Shown: positions 7,795 to 15,958, counted from the stretch's first letter. The stretch is 44,426 nucleotides of DNA from an uncultured Mucilaginibacter sp. (GCA_903915155.1 CAIWRU010000073.1:1-44426); one strand, 5' to 3'. The notes: generated from the letters alone by a model not told the origin. A program made the numbers and translations.

Positions 7795-8749
7795 AATTGC
7801 CATCGGCATTAAATAGAAAGCTCATGGGTTCCTCGGGGTTTTTGATGATCTCGAGCAGCAGGAATCCCCAGTTTTTCCAGAAACTTTCCAGTACCTGGCC
7901 GTAGGTTTTGTTGTTCCAATGGTCGAATAATGGCTTGCTGCTTATCCCGCGAAGGGACATGGCTTCGATAAAGGTATCATCGCCTACAGGCAAAATATTA
8001 TACTCAGGCAGCCGGTTAAACAGGTAGGCCGAATAAAATACCCGTCCGCTAAACTCCTCAAACTGGATCGGATGCAGTGGGTTATCACCAATCTTTTCCA
8101 ATATCTCGCGGTGATAGTTGCGGTTAGCGCCATTATCCTGTAAACAAATCACCAGTCCAAAATCCTTAATACGCAGCGCGAACGTCATGGTATTGATCTC
8201 ATCCCGGTAACCAAACTCCTTTTCGTTATTATCAACCTTAAATAAAAACAGGCTGAAAGGATTAAAGTCCTCGAAAAATATAGGCTGATTAATGCTTTGC
8301 AGCATCAAATGCAGGTTGCTGAATTTATGGATGATAGCCTGAGATATGTTAAACTCCTCGCCCTGTGAATGTTGCAGTTTTATACCCGATTGTATCTCGT
8401 TAAAAATAATACCATACAACAATTTGCCCGCCCATTGGAAAAGCCTTAGCTGGTCCAGATCTTTTACAGCCTCATAACCAATCTCAAAAGCGGCGGCGAT
8501 TTCGGCTTCCAGTGGTTCCAGCCATTGCTCATTTATCTGTGCGGCGCAGGGTATTTTTAAGTCCTTGTAAGTCGCCATGCTTTCATCAAGCAGCTTAAAG
8601 GGCTGGTCCTCCAAATTGTAACGGCTCATGAGCCATTGCGGGAAAACCTGTATCTTTTCCTCTTCTGATGTTAATTTTTGGCCCGTTAAAAAGCAGGTAC
8701 TGTTACTGAAGTTAAACTTTTCGAACGGGTGATAAATTTGTGCCGGCAT
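7760..8749 (-). CDS. unknown conserved protein with HNH-like layout but missing cysteines
   Basis: Not recognised with certainty. It has 329 residues from the ATG at 8749. That start is chosen because a TAnnTTTG box sits only 5 nt upstream, and a longer frame reaching 8821 would run through that promoter. The N-terminus has CFLTG (Cys19), FPQWLM (residues 36-41) and IPCAAQINEQWLEPLE (Cys68). This layout resembles proteins with CxxC, then (E)HIFPxW, then PxCxxCN, but most metal-binding residues are replaced. The remainder is helical with an aromatic-rich C-terminal half. No signal peptide or membrane segment. Function unknown. Confidence 0.75.
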   Translation of the reverse strand: MPAQIYHPFEKFNFSNSTCFLTGQKLTSEEEKIQVFPQWLMSRYNLEDQPFKLLDESMATYKDLKIPCAAQINEQWLEPLEAEIAAAFEIGYEAVKDLDQLRLFQWAGKLLYGIIFNEIQSGIKLQHSQGEEFNISQAIIHKFSNLHLMLQSINQPIFFEDFNPFSLFLFKVDNNEKEFGYRDEINTMTFALRIKDFGLVICLQDNGANRNYHREILEKIGDNPLHPIQFEEFSGRVFYSAYLFNRLPEYNILPVGDDTFIEAMSLRGISSKPLFDHWNNKTYGQVLESFWKNWGFLLLEIIKNPEEPMSFLFNADGNFTDAGTIELAR

Positions 8750-8754
8750 GGGCG

Positions 8755-8762
8755 CAAAGATA
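8755..8762 (-). promoter_or_regulatory. TAnnTTTG box 5 nt before the start at 8749
   Basis: The reverse strand reads TATCTTTG, a perfect -7-type box, separated by 5 nt from the ATG of the unknown protein. Transcription would begin at or next to the start codon. It decides the start choice for that gene. No convincing -33 element is visible. Confidence 0.55.
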
Positions 8763-8787
8763 AGTATGAAATCCATTCGGAAAATTT

Positions 8788-8795
8788 TAGCTTTG
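8788..8795 (+). promoter_or_regulatory. TAnnTTTG box 8 nt before the epimerase start
   Basis: TAGCTTTG lies 8 nt upstream of the ATG at 8804. It faces away from the reverse-strand box at 8755-8762, so the 54-bp space between the two starts appears to hold two divergent promoters and very short leaders. Confidence 0.5.
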
Positions 8796-8803
8796 AATTT
8801 AAC

Positions 8804-9817
8804 ATGGAACTGACTTATCAACCCTTCGAACTACAGTTAAAGCACACGTTTACCATCGCCAAATTTTCGCGTACATCAACCCCGGTTATGCTGCTGCAAA
8901 TTGCGCACGAGGGATATATTGGCTATGGAGAAGCCTCTATGGTGCCCTACATGGGCGAAACCTATGAAAGCGCCAATGAGTTTTTAAGTAAAGTTGATGC
9001 CAAGCAGTTTAAATACCCTTTTGATTTTGAAGCGATAATTTACTACCTCGACAGCCTCGCCCCCGGCAACCCCGCCATTAAAGCCGGTATAGATATTGCC
9101 CTGCACGATTTGGACGGTAAGCTAAAACAACAGCCCTGCTGGCAATTATTAGGCAGCAAGCCTGAACTAATGCCGGTAACCAGTTTTACCATTGGTATTG
9201 ATACGCTGGATATTATGCGCCAAAAGGTACTGGAAGCCGCCGATTATAAAATAATAAAGGTAAAGCTGGGCCGCGATAACGATAAGGAACTGATACAAGC
9301 CATTCGCTCAGTAACCAATGTGCCGCTATACGTGGATGCTAACCAGGGCTGGACCGATTTGGAGAAAAGCCTCGACCTTACCTGGTGGCTATTGGAACAA
9401 GGCGTGGTACTAATAGAACAACCCATGCTAAAAACCGACATTGATAGCAACGCATGGCTCACCGAGCGCAGCCCTTTGCCTATTATTGCAGATGAAGCCG
9501 TACAGCGCTTTGCCGATGTGGAAAAGGCATTGGACGTTTACCACGGCATCAACATAAAACTGATGAAATCTGCAGGAATGTACGAAGCCACCAAAATGCT
9601 AAAAAAAGCCCGCGAGCTGAATATGAAAGTAATGATAGGCTGCATGACCGAAACCAGTTGCGCCGCCCTCGCCGGTGCCGCCCTCGCCCCGCAATGCGAC
9701 TGGGCCGACCTGGACGGGCCGTTCCTAACAAGTAATAACCCGTTTAAACTACCGGAGTTTGTAGATGGGAAATGGGTGTTGGGAAATGGGAGTGGGTTAG
9801 GGTTGGAGTTGTTGTAA
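8804..9817 (+). CDS. dipeptide epimerase (enolase superfamily, L-Ala-D/L-Glu type)
   Basis: Cytosolic Mg-dependent epimerase of 337 residues. The family inverts L-Ala-D-Glu or related dipeptides, usually in murein peptide recycling. The N-terminal capping domain is followed by a TIM-like barrel with KVK (Lys152, Lys154), DANQGW (Asp178), IEQP (Glu205), ADEAV (Asp230) and INIKLMK (Lys252). Paired lysines and three acidic metal ligands are as expected. IGCMTETSCA is the family's C-terminal signature. The ATG at 8804 is chosen because upstream codons overlap the promoter region. The exact dipeptide specificity cannot be read from sequence alone. Confidence 0.92.
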   Translation: MELTYQPFELQLKHTFTIAKFSRTSTPVMLLQIAHEGYIGYGEASMVPYMGETYESANEFLSKVDAKQFKYPFDFEAIIYYLDSLAPGNPAIKAGIDIALHDLDGKLKQQPCWQLLGSKPELMPVTSFTIGIDTLDIMRQKVLEAADYKIIKVKLGRDNDKELIQAIRSVTNVPLYVDANQGWTDLEKSLDLTWWLLEQGVVLIEQPMLKTDIDSNAWLTERSPLPIIADEAVQRFADVEKALDVYHGINIKLMKSAGMYEATKMLKKARELNMKVMIGCMTETSCAALAGAALAPQCDWADLDGPFLTSNNPFKLPEFVDGKWVLGNGSGLGLELL

Positions 9818-9847
9818 AATCCTTACATCTTTTTCGTTTGAATAAGC

Positions 9848-10243
9848 CTATTCAGATCGTTTTAAAATACCAATTGTACCAGGTGAGTTTTCATCAAAAT
9901 TTGTTGGATTGCCGCCCATCGGAAACACCTGCCATTTTATCGTGTTTTTATCTAAAAATTTTAAAACACATTTCCATATCATTGTCTTACCATTGGGCTT
10001 TTTTACAACCAAATTAAATAAAATTGGATCTTTTGTAAAATCAGCAGTATAATTAAAAACGGGCGAACTTTGGCCTTCAGTAAACAATATAAGCTTAGAG
10101 TTAGCTAAAAAGGTCAGTTTAGCTTGATCATTTTTTTCAATTGTAGTTTTCCATTCTCCAAGCAAGTCTTTTTGTGTTTGTTGCTGCGCAAAAATCGAAC
10201 TTGAAAATAAGATGAATAAAAATAAAATAATGTATTTATTCAT
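9848..10243 (-). CDS. small exported protein, lipocalin-like pattern
   Basis: 131 residues with a clear signal peptide (MNKYIILFLFILFSSSIFAQ). The mature part starts with DLLGEWKTTI and continues as short beta strands with LTFLANSKLILF and NTIKWQVF. This pattern resembles lipocalin-like Bacteroidota proteins that begin with a LxGxW motif. Function unknown. It is the last gene of a reverse-strand operon, 8 bp after the SPFH gene. Confidence 0.75.
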   Translation of the reverse strand: MNKYIILFLFILFSSSIFAQQQTQKDLLGEWKTTIEKNDQAKLTFLANSKLILFTEGQSSPVFNYTADFTKDPILFNLVVKKPNGKTMIWKCVLKFLDKNTIKWQVFPMGGNPTNFDENSPGTIGILKRSE

Positions 10244-10251
10244 AATTTCTA

Positions 10252-11157
10252 CTACTTATCACTCAACATAATCGGCGCACCCTTCCCACTACCCATAATA
10301 ATGATCTTAGTATTAGGCGATAAAGCTATATCCCGTTGCGCCAGTATGGTTTGATATTGAAGCTGCTGTGCGGTCAATCCAGTGGAGATTATCTTTTGGT
10401 AATCGGCAATACCCTGTGCTTCCACGCGTTTACGGTCAGCTTCCTGGCGTTCTTTTTGCAGCACGAACTGCATTTTCTGCGCATCCTGTTCAGCCTGTAT
10501 TTTTGATTCAATGCTGGCGCGAACAGTGGCAGGCAGGGTAATATTGCGTACTAATATTTGCTGTACTTCCAACCCGTTTTTAATAAAGTTATCACTGATG
10601 GTTTTGTTTATTTTGAACTGAAATTCCTCCCTTTTGGTTGAATAAAGATCTACCGCCTGGTAATTCACGGCATTATCGCGTATAGCAGTACGGGTAACCG
10701 GACGAACTATTTTATCTACATAATCCACGCCTATATTTTGGTAAATGTAAGGAGCCCTTGATGGGGTGACCTTATAAAGCACCGAAAGGTCGATGGTAAC
10801 TTCCAAACCATCGCTTGATAATACACGTATCGCATCATCGCCCTCAACCTGCCCCTCACCACTTTTGGCGCTCATGGTATAGTTTTCGGTTTGTATGCTA
10901 AAGGTTGTTACATCAACTAAAGGATTGATCAGGTGCAACCCGCTAGGCAATACTTCATCCTCTACTTTACCAAACAAAGTTTGTACACCAACTTTACCCG
11001 GATCGATAACCTTATATGATGATAGCGCTAATCCTAACAGCACAACAACAATCCCTACGGAACGGACAATACCGCTATAATGGTTGGCCGGTTCGGGCGA
11101 ACGTTTCAACACTATACCCACAATGAGTATAATGATACCTAAAATTGCAATAATCAT
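10252..11157 (-). CDS. prohibitin-like SPFH/band-7 membrane protein
   Basis: 301 residues. Two hydrophobic segments at about 2-18 and 30-50 are followed by the SPFH domain beginning PGKVGVQTLFGKV and containing GLHLINPLVDVTTFSIQ. A long charged helix (about 195-265, rich in Gln, Glu and Arg) leads to a C-terminal LSPNTKIIIMGSGKG. The arrangement matches prohibitin-like proteins that form membrane-bound ring oligomers and act as scaffolds for proteases. A protease partner is not visible nearby. It lies 13 bp after the small membrane gene at 11171. Confidence 0.92.
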   Translation of the reverse strand: MIIAILGIIILIVGIVLKRSPEPANHYSGIVRSVGIVVVLLGLALSSYKVIDPGKVGVQTLFGKVEDEVLPSGLHLINPLVDVTTFSIQTENYTMSAKSGEGQVEGDDAIRVLSSDGLEVTIDLSVLYKVTPSRAPYIYQNIGVDYVDKIVRPVTRTAIRDNAVNYQAVDLYSTKREEFQFKINKTISDNFIKNGLEVQQILVRNITLPATVRASIESKIQAEQDAQKMQFVLQKERQEADRKRVEAQGIADYQKIISTGLTAQQLQYQTILAQRDIALSPNTKIIIMGSGKGAPIMLSDK

Positions 11158-11170
11158 GATTTTTTGGGGT

Positions 11171-11356
11171 TTAAGGTTTTTGTGTATTCTTTATCTGCTT
11201 CAACAGCTTTATTTTCTGCATAACAAAAAATACCAGCGCGAAGATAGCCGGGAAAATAAGCCAGAAGCTTTTACGCTCGCAGGCCAGGTAGCCTACCACC
11301 ACACTCCCGAATATCCCCAGGTTGTACATGAGGTTAAGCATTGCTTTTTTAAACAT
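11171..11356 (-). CDS. small membrane protein with two transmembrane segments
   Basis: 61 residues with two hydrophobic stretches (about 7-25 and 31-47) and a basic C-terminal tail KIKLLKQIKNTQKP. It begins 2 bp after the rhodanese stop codon, so it is certainly co-transcribed with it. DUF2892-like proteins next to rhodaneses have this layout, but the assignment is tentative. It might help sulfur or thiol transport at the membrane; that is only a guess from context. Confidence 0.75.
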   Translation of the reverse strand: MFKKAMLNLMYNLGIFGSVVVGYLACERKSFWLIFPAIFALVFFVMQKIKLLKQIKNTQKP

Positions 11357-11358
11357 GC

Positions 11359-11673
11359 TTAGTAAACGCTAATGGTAGGGTCAATTTCGCTTTGCCAGGC
11401 CAGTATGCCGCCTTGTAAATTATATAAATTATTGTATCCCAGTTGTTCCAGCTGCATTATGGCTGCTGCGCTGCGTTTGCCGCTGCGGCACTGCATAACA
11501 ACGGGTTTGTCTTTTGCAATTTTATCGGCCTCTATCAATATGCCACCAAGCGGTATAAGCACGCCGCCCAGGTTCGATACCTCATATTCAAACTCTTCCC
11601 TAACGTCGATCAGTTGAAAATCTTCGTTGTTATCCATCTTTTCTTTTAGTTCCTGTACGCTTATTTCTTTCAT
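11359..11673 (-). CDS. single-domain rhodanese-like sulfurtransferase
   Basis: 104-residue cytosolic sulfurtransferase of the GlpE/PspE type. The active-site loop is QCRSGKRS with Cys62 as persulfide carrier. LIDVREEFEYEVSNLGG is the conserved N-terminal motif. First gene of a reverse operon with the two-helix membrane protein, the SPFH protein and the small exported protein. Upstream, TATATTTA is a near match to the -7 consensus, 6 nt before the ATG. Confidence 0.93.
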   Translation of the reverse strand: MKEISVQELKEKMDNNEDFQLIDVREEFEYEVSNLGGVLIPLGGILIEADKIAKDKPVVMQCRSGKRSAAAIMQLEQLGYNNLYNLQGGILAWQSEIDPTISVY

Positions 11674-11764
11674 GATTTGTAAATATAAAAATCAAAGTTA
11701 GCTTTTTTCTGTATTAAATATTTAACGATATGCTGTAACATTAGCAAGTATACAGCGCTTCATA

Positions 11765-11772
11765 TATGTTTG
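11765..11772 (+). promoter_or_regulatory. TAnnTTTG box before the DUF4407 gene
   Basis: TATGTTTG is a perfect -7-type box, 19 nt before the ATG at 11792. It predicts a leader of roughly 14 nt. No clear -33 TTTG is seen at 17-23 bp. Confidence 0.5.
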
Positions 11773-11791
11773 TAAAATAGATAAATAACAA

Positions 11792-12910
11792 ATGAAGAAA
11801 GTTACACGCTTTTTCTGGTTCTGTTCAGGTGCGCATGTTGATACCCTGAAAAAGTACCCGATTGAGCACAATAAATATGTTGGCATAGGAGCCACAATAT
11901 TTTTTACCGCATTATTTGCTTCGCTATCAGGTGGTTACGCTATGTACTTTGTATTTAGTGGCAGCGCTTTCGCAGTGGGCTTCGCTATTTTATTTGGGTT
12001 AATATGGGGCACTGCCATCTTCAATATGGATAGGTACATTGTATCGAGCATAAACAAAGAAGGCACAACCAACCAGCAGATATTGCAGGCATCGCCCCGT
12101 ATTTTACTGGCTATAATGATAGGTGTGGTGATATCGCGCCCTATTGAGTTGAAAATATTTGACAAAGAAATTCGCGGCAAATTGAAGAACGCCTACATGA
12201 AGGGCCAGCACCGCAAAATTGATACGCTGGAGAAAACCTACAAGCAGAAGTACGCCATGGAAATGGGCAAGACTGGCGATCTTAAAAGGCAGCGCGATTC
12301 ACTCGAAACGGCTATTAGTCAATCGCGCTACCAACTTAACCAGGAGGTATTTGGCGATAAATCGAACCAAACATCAGGCATCACCGGATATGGAACCTAC
12401 GCCAAGCAAAAACAAGCTGTTTTGCAGGAGCAGGAAGACCGGCTGAAAGAAGTATCGCAAAACGAGGACAAAATGAATAACTATCTAAGCCAGCGTAAGG
12501 ATTACGAAGGGTTGAACGATACCCGCTTGTTCTCTGATCATCAATTGGACAGCCTGGCCAACATAGCCGGTTTTGCCGACCGTAACTGGGCACTGGGCCA
12601 GTTAGGTTATAACGATGATGGCACCCGTAACCTGGATACTTATCTTGCCGAAACATTTATCAGCTGGTTATTCATATTGTTTGAATGTTTGCCGGTATTT
12701 GTTAAGCTGATGTCGCCCAAAGGGCCTTATGATGTCGCGCTTGCAAAAACGTCAGAAGCTGACGTGTACTATGCCGAAAAGAATAAAGAAAGGGATATAG
12801 CCGTCACCGATGAGATATACGACCATCATTTAGAAGAAGATGTGGTGCGAAAGAAGAAGCTGATAACCGGGCAATCAGACTATGACCTGGGCAGGCACCA
12901 GTATGATTAA
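11792..12910 (+). CDS. DUF4407 membrane protein
   Basis: 372 residues, matching the DUF4407 layout. There is an N-terminal FFWFCSGAH, then three hydrophobic segments at about 30-50, 53-75 and 104-117. A long charged coiled-coil-like region (about 135-235) and a fourth hydrophobic segment near 285-305 (FISWLFILFECLPVFVKLM) follow, with a polar tail. NMDRYIVSS is a family motif. The function of the family is not known. It is a single gene with its own promoter box. Confidence 0.88.
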   Translation: MKKVTRFFWFCSGAHVDTLKKYPIEHNKYVGIGATIFFTALFASLSGGYAMYFVFSGSAFAVGFAILFGLIWGTAIFNMDRYIVSSINKEGTTNQQILQASPRILLAIMIGVVISRPIELKIFDKEIRGKLKNAYMKGQHRKIDTLEKTYKQKYAMEMGKTGDLKRQRDSLETAISQSRYQLNQEVFGDKSNQTSGITGYGTYAKQKQAVLQEQEDRLKEVSQNEDKMNNYLSQRKDYEGLNDTRLFSDHQLDSLANIAGFADRNWALGQLGYNDDGTRNLDTYLAETFISWLFILFECLPVFVKLMSPKGPYDVALAKTSEADVYYAEKNKERDIAVTDEIYDHHLEEDVVRKKKLITGQSDYDLGRHQYD

Positions 12911-12943
12911 ACGGTATTTTATAGGTATAATTTAATTTATGTG

Positions 12944-12951
12944 TATTTTTG
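12944..12951 (+). promoter_or_regulatory. TAnnTTTG box 3 nt before the antitoxin-like gene
   Basis: TATTTTTG ends 3 nt before the ATG at 12955, so a transcript would be leaderless. An in-frame ATG at 12949 lies inside the box and is therefore not favoured. There is no -33 TTTG. Confidence 0.5.
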
Positions 12952-12954
12952 TAT

Positions 12955-13152
12955 ATGGAAACGCTGATTGTACAACCTAAGACAAAAGAACAATTAACAG
13001 TTTTAAAAGCAGTAATAAAAGCTCTTAAAATTGATTTTAAGTCTGAAGAAAGACCATATGATCCGGAATTTGTAGAAAAAATACTGCAAGGCAGGGAAGA
13101 TATTAAAAATGGCAAAGGTGTAAAAATTGACAGCCCTTTCTTATCGGTATAG
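12955..13152 (+). CDS. antitoxin-like protein (DUF2683 type) without a partner
   Basis: 65 residues beginning METLIVQPKTKEQL, an N-terminal strand-helix typical of small Bacteroidota antitoxins, followed by AVIKALKIDFK and an acidic linker. The usual adjacent RelE/ParE toxin is missing: 75 bp later the M61 peptidase begins and no toxin frame is visible. The C-terminus NGKGVKIDSPFLSV departs from the expected ending of this family, which may mark loss of the toxin part of the locus. A similar antitoxin is at 44175. Confidence 0.7.
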   Translation: METLIVQPKTKEQLTVLKAVIKALKIDFKSEERPYDPEFVEKILQGREDIKNGKGVKIDSPFLSV

Positions 13153-13227
13153 TTACTCGCACTGTCACAAAATTGATAGCCTGCTTTTTCCCGTTTTTAT
13201 ACTAAATTTAGCTTTTTAATTCACCTC

Positions 13228-15096
13228 ATGAACAAGCTAATACTTACAACGCTATGTGTTTTTTTCGCTGCAACGTGTGCCTTTGCACAACCGGCCCAGC
13301 GACCATTATTTTATTCCATTTCATTTCCTAATGCAGCACACCACGAGGCTGAAGTCGTCTTAACTGTCCCGCAGGCACCAAGCGGAACTTTGCAGTTCAG
13401 GATGAGCCGTTCGTCAGCCGGGCGCTATGCCACGCACGAGTTTGGCAAGAATGTTTACAATATTAAAGCCACCGATATGGATGGCAAGCCGCTTGAACTA
13501 AAACAGTCAGAGGGTGATGTATACACGCTGGATATCCACCCCGAAACTGTAAAGATAAGCTATACCCTTTTTGCCAACTGGACCGATGGCACTTATGCCA
13601 GCGTTGATGAAAGCCATGCGCATTTAAATATGCCTGCTGTTATATTATGGACAGTGGGGCAGGATGCAAGGCCAATTACCGTTTCATTTGAAGGTATCGA
13701 TAAATATGGCTGGAAAGTAGCTACACAGCTTAAAAGTGAAGGTGAGAATGTTTTCGATGCGCCAAATTTGCAATACCTGATGGACAGCCCTACAGAGTTA
13801 TCCAATTATAAGGGGACCAGCTGGAAGGTGACCAATACCGATGGCAAAACCGAAACGATAAACATTGCAGCACATTCGGATGATAACCAGGGACTCATTG
13901 ATAATTTTGGCAAGATGGTGCAGAAAGTGGTATTAGAGGAGAAGGCCGTTTTTGGCGAACTACCGGCCTATGACTTTGGCGAATACACCTTTTTGGATGA
14001 TGTATACCCGAGCAATGCCGGCGATGGAATGGAACACCGTAACTCCACCTGCATAGTTGAAACCGATAAACAAATAGCAGGTAACGAAGTGGACGAGCTG
14101 AGCACATTTTCGCACGAGTATTTCCATAGCTGGAATGTTAAGCGTATCCGCCCAAAATCGTTAGAACCATTCAATTTTACCCATGCCAACATGAGCAGCG
14201 AGCTTTGGTTTGCCGAAGGTTTTACTCAATATTATGGAGAGATGGCATTGGTAAGGGCAGGATTTCACTCGGTTGATGATTATACAAAAGTAATTGGTGG
14301 TTTGGTTAATGCGGTGCTGGAAACCCCTGCGGCGGCAAAATATCCTGAAACACAGATGAGCCGTTACTCGGTATTTGCCGATGCCGGTGTATCTATCGAC
14401 CCGAATAACATGCGCAACATGTTTACTACCTACTATTATTATGGTGGAGCAACCGCCCTGGCGCTCGACCTGCGCTTGCGCAGCGAATTTAACCTTACGC
14501 TTGATGATTACATGAAAGCAGTTTGGCTTGCTGTGGGTAAGGTACAAAAGCCATACACTATAGCCGACCTGCAAAAAATATTAGGTAAACTAACCAACCC
14601 AAAATTTGCCGATAGCTTTTTTGCGAAGTACATAAACGGTACCGATAAAAATGATTACGCGGCATTGCTGGCAAAAGCCGGCCTGTTACTACAAAAAGCC
14701 CGTGCAGGTAAAGCCTGGGCGGGTCCGGTAGGATCAGATAGGCGTCGTGGACGTTCAGGGATGGCTGGAGCATCGAATGATGGGCTTGTCATACAATCAA
14801 GTACATTAATAGGTTCGCCGATTTATAAAGCGGGCCTTGATGCCGGCGATGTAATTTTAAAAGCCGATGGACAGGAGATAAAAGACGAACAGGCATTTAA
14901 CGCTATTGTCGACGGCAAAAAAGTGGGCGATAAGATACTTGTTGACTACAGAAACCGCACCGGCGCACACCAAACTACCATAACACTTGAAGAATATCCT
15001 TACCTTGAAGTGGTTACTTATGAAAAAGCGGGTAAGCAATTAACAAAAGAGCAGCAGGATTTCCGCAATAGCTGGCTATCATCAAAAGTTAAATAA
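13228..15096 (+). CDS. M61-family metallopeptidase with PDZ domain
   Basis: 622-residue exported peptidase related to glycyl aminopeptidase. Signal peptide MNKLILTTLCVFFAATCAFA. The N-terminal beta domain (about 25-190) is followed by the zinc site HEYFHSWNVKRIRP (His296, Glu297, His300), with the third ligand in WFAEGFT (Glu330). A PDZ domain covers about 500-580 (LIGSPIYKAGLDAGDVILKA). Length and order match the family. It hydrolyses peptides in the periplasm; the preference for Gly or Ala N-termini is an extrapolation from the family. A TAGCTTTT near 13209 is a near-match promoter box. Its stop overlaps the next start by one base. Confidence 0.93.
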   Translation: MNKLILTTLCVFFAATCAFAQPAQRPLFYSISFPNAAHHEAEVVLTVPQAPSGTLQFRMSRSSAGRYATHEFGKNVYNIKATDMDGKPLELKQSEGDVYTLDIHPETVKISYTLFANWTDGTYASVDESHAHLNMPAVILWTVGQDARPITVSFEGIDKYGWKVATQLKSEGENVFDAPNLQYLMDSPTELSNYKGTSWKVTNTDGKTETINIAAHSDDNQGLIDNFGKMVQKVVLEEKAVFGELPAYDFGEYTFLDDVYPSNAGDGMEHRNSTCIVETDKQIAGNEVDELSTFSHEYFHSWNVKRIRPKSLEPFNFTHANMSSELWFAEGFTQYYGEMALVRAGFHSVDDYTKVIGGLVNAVLETPAAAKYPETQMSRYSVFADAGVSIDPNNMRNMFTTYYYYGGATALALDLRLRSEFNLTLDDYMKAVWLAVGKVQKPYTIADLQKILGKLTNPKFADSFFAKYINGTDKNDYAALLAKAGLLLQKARAGKAWAGPVGSDRRRGRSGMAGASNDGLVIQSSTLIGSPIYKAGLDAGDVILKADGQEIKDEQAFNAIVDGKKVGDKILVDYRNRTGAHQTTITLEEYPYLEVVTYEKAGKQLTKEQQDFRNSWLSSKVK

Positions 15097-15629
15097 TGCA
15101 GATACCCAAAATAGCCGTGGTTGGGCCGGAGTCAACAGGTAAATCAACCATGTCGGCCTACCTGGCGGCACATTATCATACTGTTTGGGTACCCGAATTT
15201 GCCCGCGACTACTGCGCCAAACTCACCGAACCCTGCACCTGGCAGGATGAGATAAATATGTTTTATGGTCAGTTGGATTTGGAGGCGGAAATATTGCCGC
15301 AAGCCAAAGGTTTACTGATTTCCGATACCACATTTATCACCGTAAAAATATGGAGCGACTACACTTTCGGCCGCTCGCCGCAGGAAGTGTTGGATGAACT
15401 GCCCAAACATCCCTATGATCTTTATCTGCTACTCGATATCGACCTGCCCTGGGAAGAAGACCCGCTACGTGATTTCCCGCACATGCGCGAGCATTTTATG
15501 CAGGTATGGTACAAAGAACTACAGGCGCTGGATGCACGGTATGTGTTGATCTCAGGCACAGGGGAGGATAGGTATGCTAATGCGGTGAAGGCGGTGGATG
15601 AGTTTTTAATATCGAACACCGAACATTGA
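15096..15629 (+). CDS. NadR-like nicotinamide riboside kinase/P-loop ATPase
   Basis: 177-residue cytosolic P-loop protein corresponding to the C-terminal ribosylnicotinamide kinase domain of NadR; the adenylyltransferase and repressor domains are absent. Walker A is GPESTGKS (10-17). WVPEFARDYC, LLISDTTFITVKIWSDYTFG and LLLDIDLPWEEDPLRD are strong family motifs. It would phosphorylate nicotinamide riboside in NAD salvage. TAATG overlap with the M61 gene implies translational coupling. The last residues SNTEH and the stop codon are read from a heptad repeat arm, so the native C-terminus may have been different. Confidence 0.88.
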   Translation: MQIPKIAVVGPESTGKSTMSAYLAAHYHTVWVPEFARDYCAKLTEPCTWQDEINMFYGQLDLEAEILPQAKGLLISDTTFITVKIWSDYTFGRSPQEVLDELPKHPYDLYLLLDIDLPWEEDPLRDFPHMREHFMQVWYKELQALDARYVLISGTGEDRYANAVKAVDEFLISNTEH

Positions 15630-15645
15630 ATTTCGAATATCGATT
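15609..15645. repeat. heptad-iterated arm, family A copy 2 (single arm)
   Basis: Successive 7-mers ATCGAAC, ACCGAAC, ATTGAAT, TTCGAAT, ATCGATT start at 15611. No inverted partner is seen nearby. The element supplies the end of the NadR-like gene. It opens the gene-free stretch 15630-16130, which also holds elements at 15725-15892, 15912-15958 and 16041-16068. Confidence 0.75.
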
Positions 15646-15724
15646 TAAAAAGATTACTGCGTTAGGGATTGGCGCGGATACCGGCCTGTGATTAAGGCCC
15701 AATTAAGGAAAAGTAATTTTCACG

Positions 15725-15892
15725 ATGCTCCGTAGGAGCAAAATGTTGGTAGTAATTACAATTTAAGCCCATCTCGCGTGCCATAGGTACGCAATATAGC
15801 GGGGGTACGCACCTACGGCACGGCATTTATTTCGATTTATTTTTCTACCAATATATAACCCCTACGGGGTTTTCGGCCTTAACTTAATTACA
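15725..15892. repeat. MITE-like compound palindromic element, copy B
   Basis: Same order of parts as 6711-6880: TGCTCC-GTA-GGAGCA hairpin, TTGGTAG, ATAGGTACGCAA, ACCTACGGCACG, TTCTACCAATATATAACC, CCCCTACGGGG, CTTAACTTAAT. The termini are less perfect than in copy A. Differences are scattered substitutions and small indels, indicating old divergence rather than recent duplication. Confidence 0.8.
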
Positions 15893-15911
15893 TTGGATTA
15901 ATGCCTGTAGG

Positions 15912-15958
15912 CGTATGATCCGCTAGCCAGCGGACCGCCCGCTTCTGTCAGCGGGAAT
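15912..15958. repeat. tandem short hairpins
   Basis: TCCGCT-AGCC-AGCGGA followed closely by CCCGCT-tctgtc-AGCGGG. Two REP-like hairpins between the compound element and the sigma gene. Function unknown. Confidence 0.55.

Noticed and set aside
14161..14574. 137-residue reverse frame inside the M61 peptidase
   Set aside because: It lies opposite the zinc-site region of a well supported gene, with no motif or promoter.
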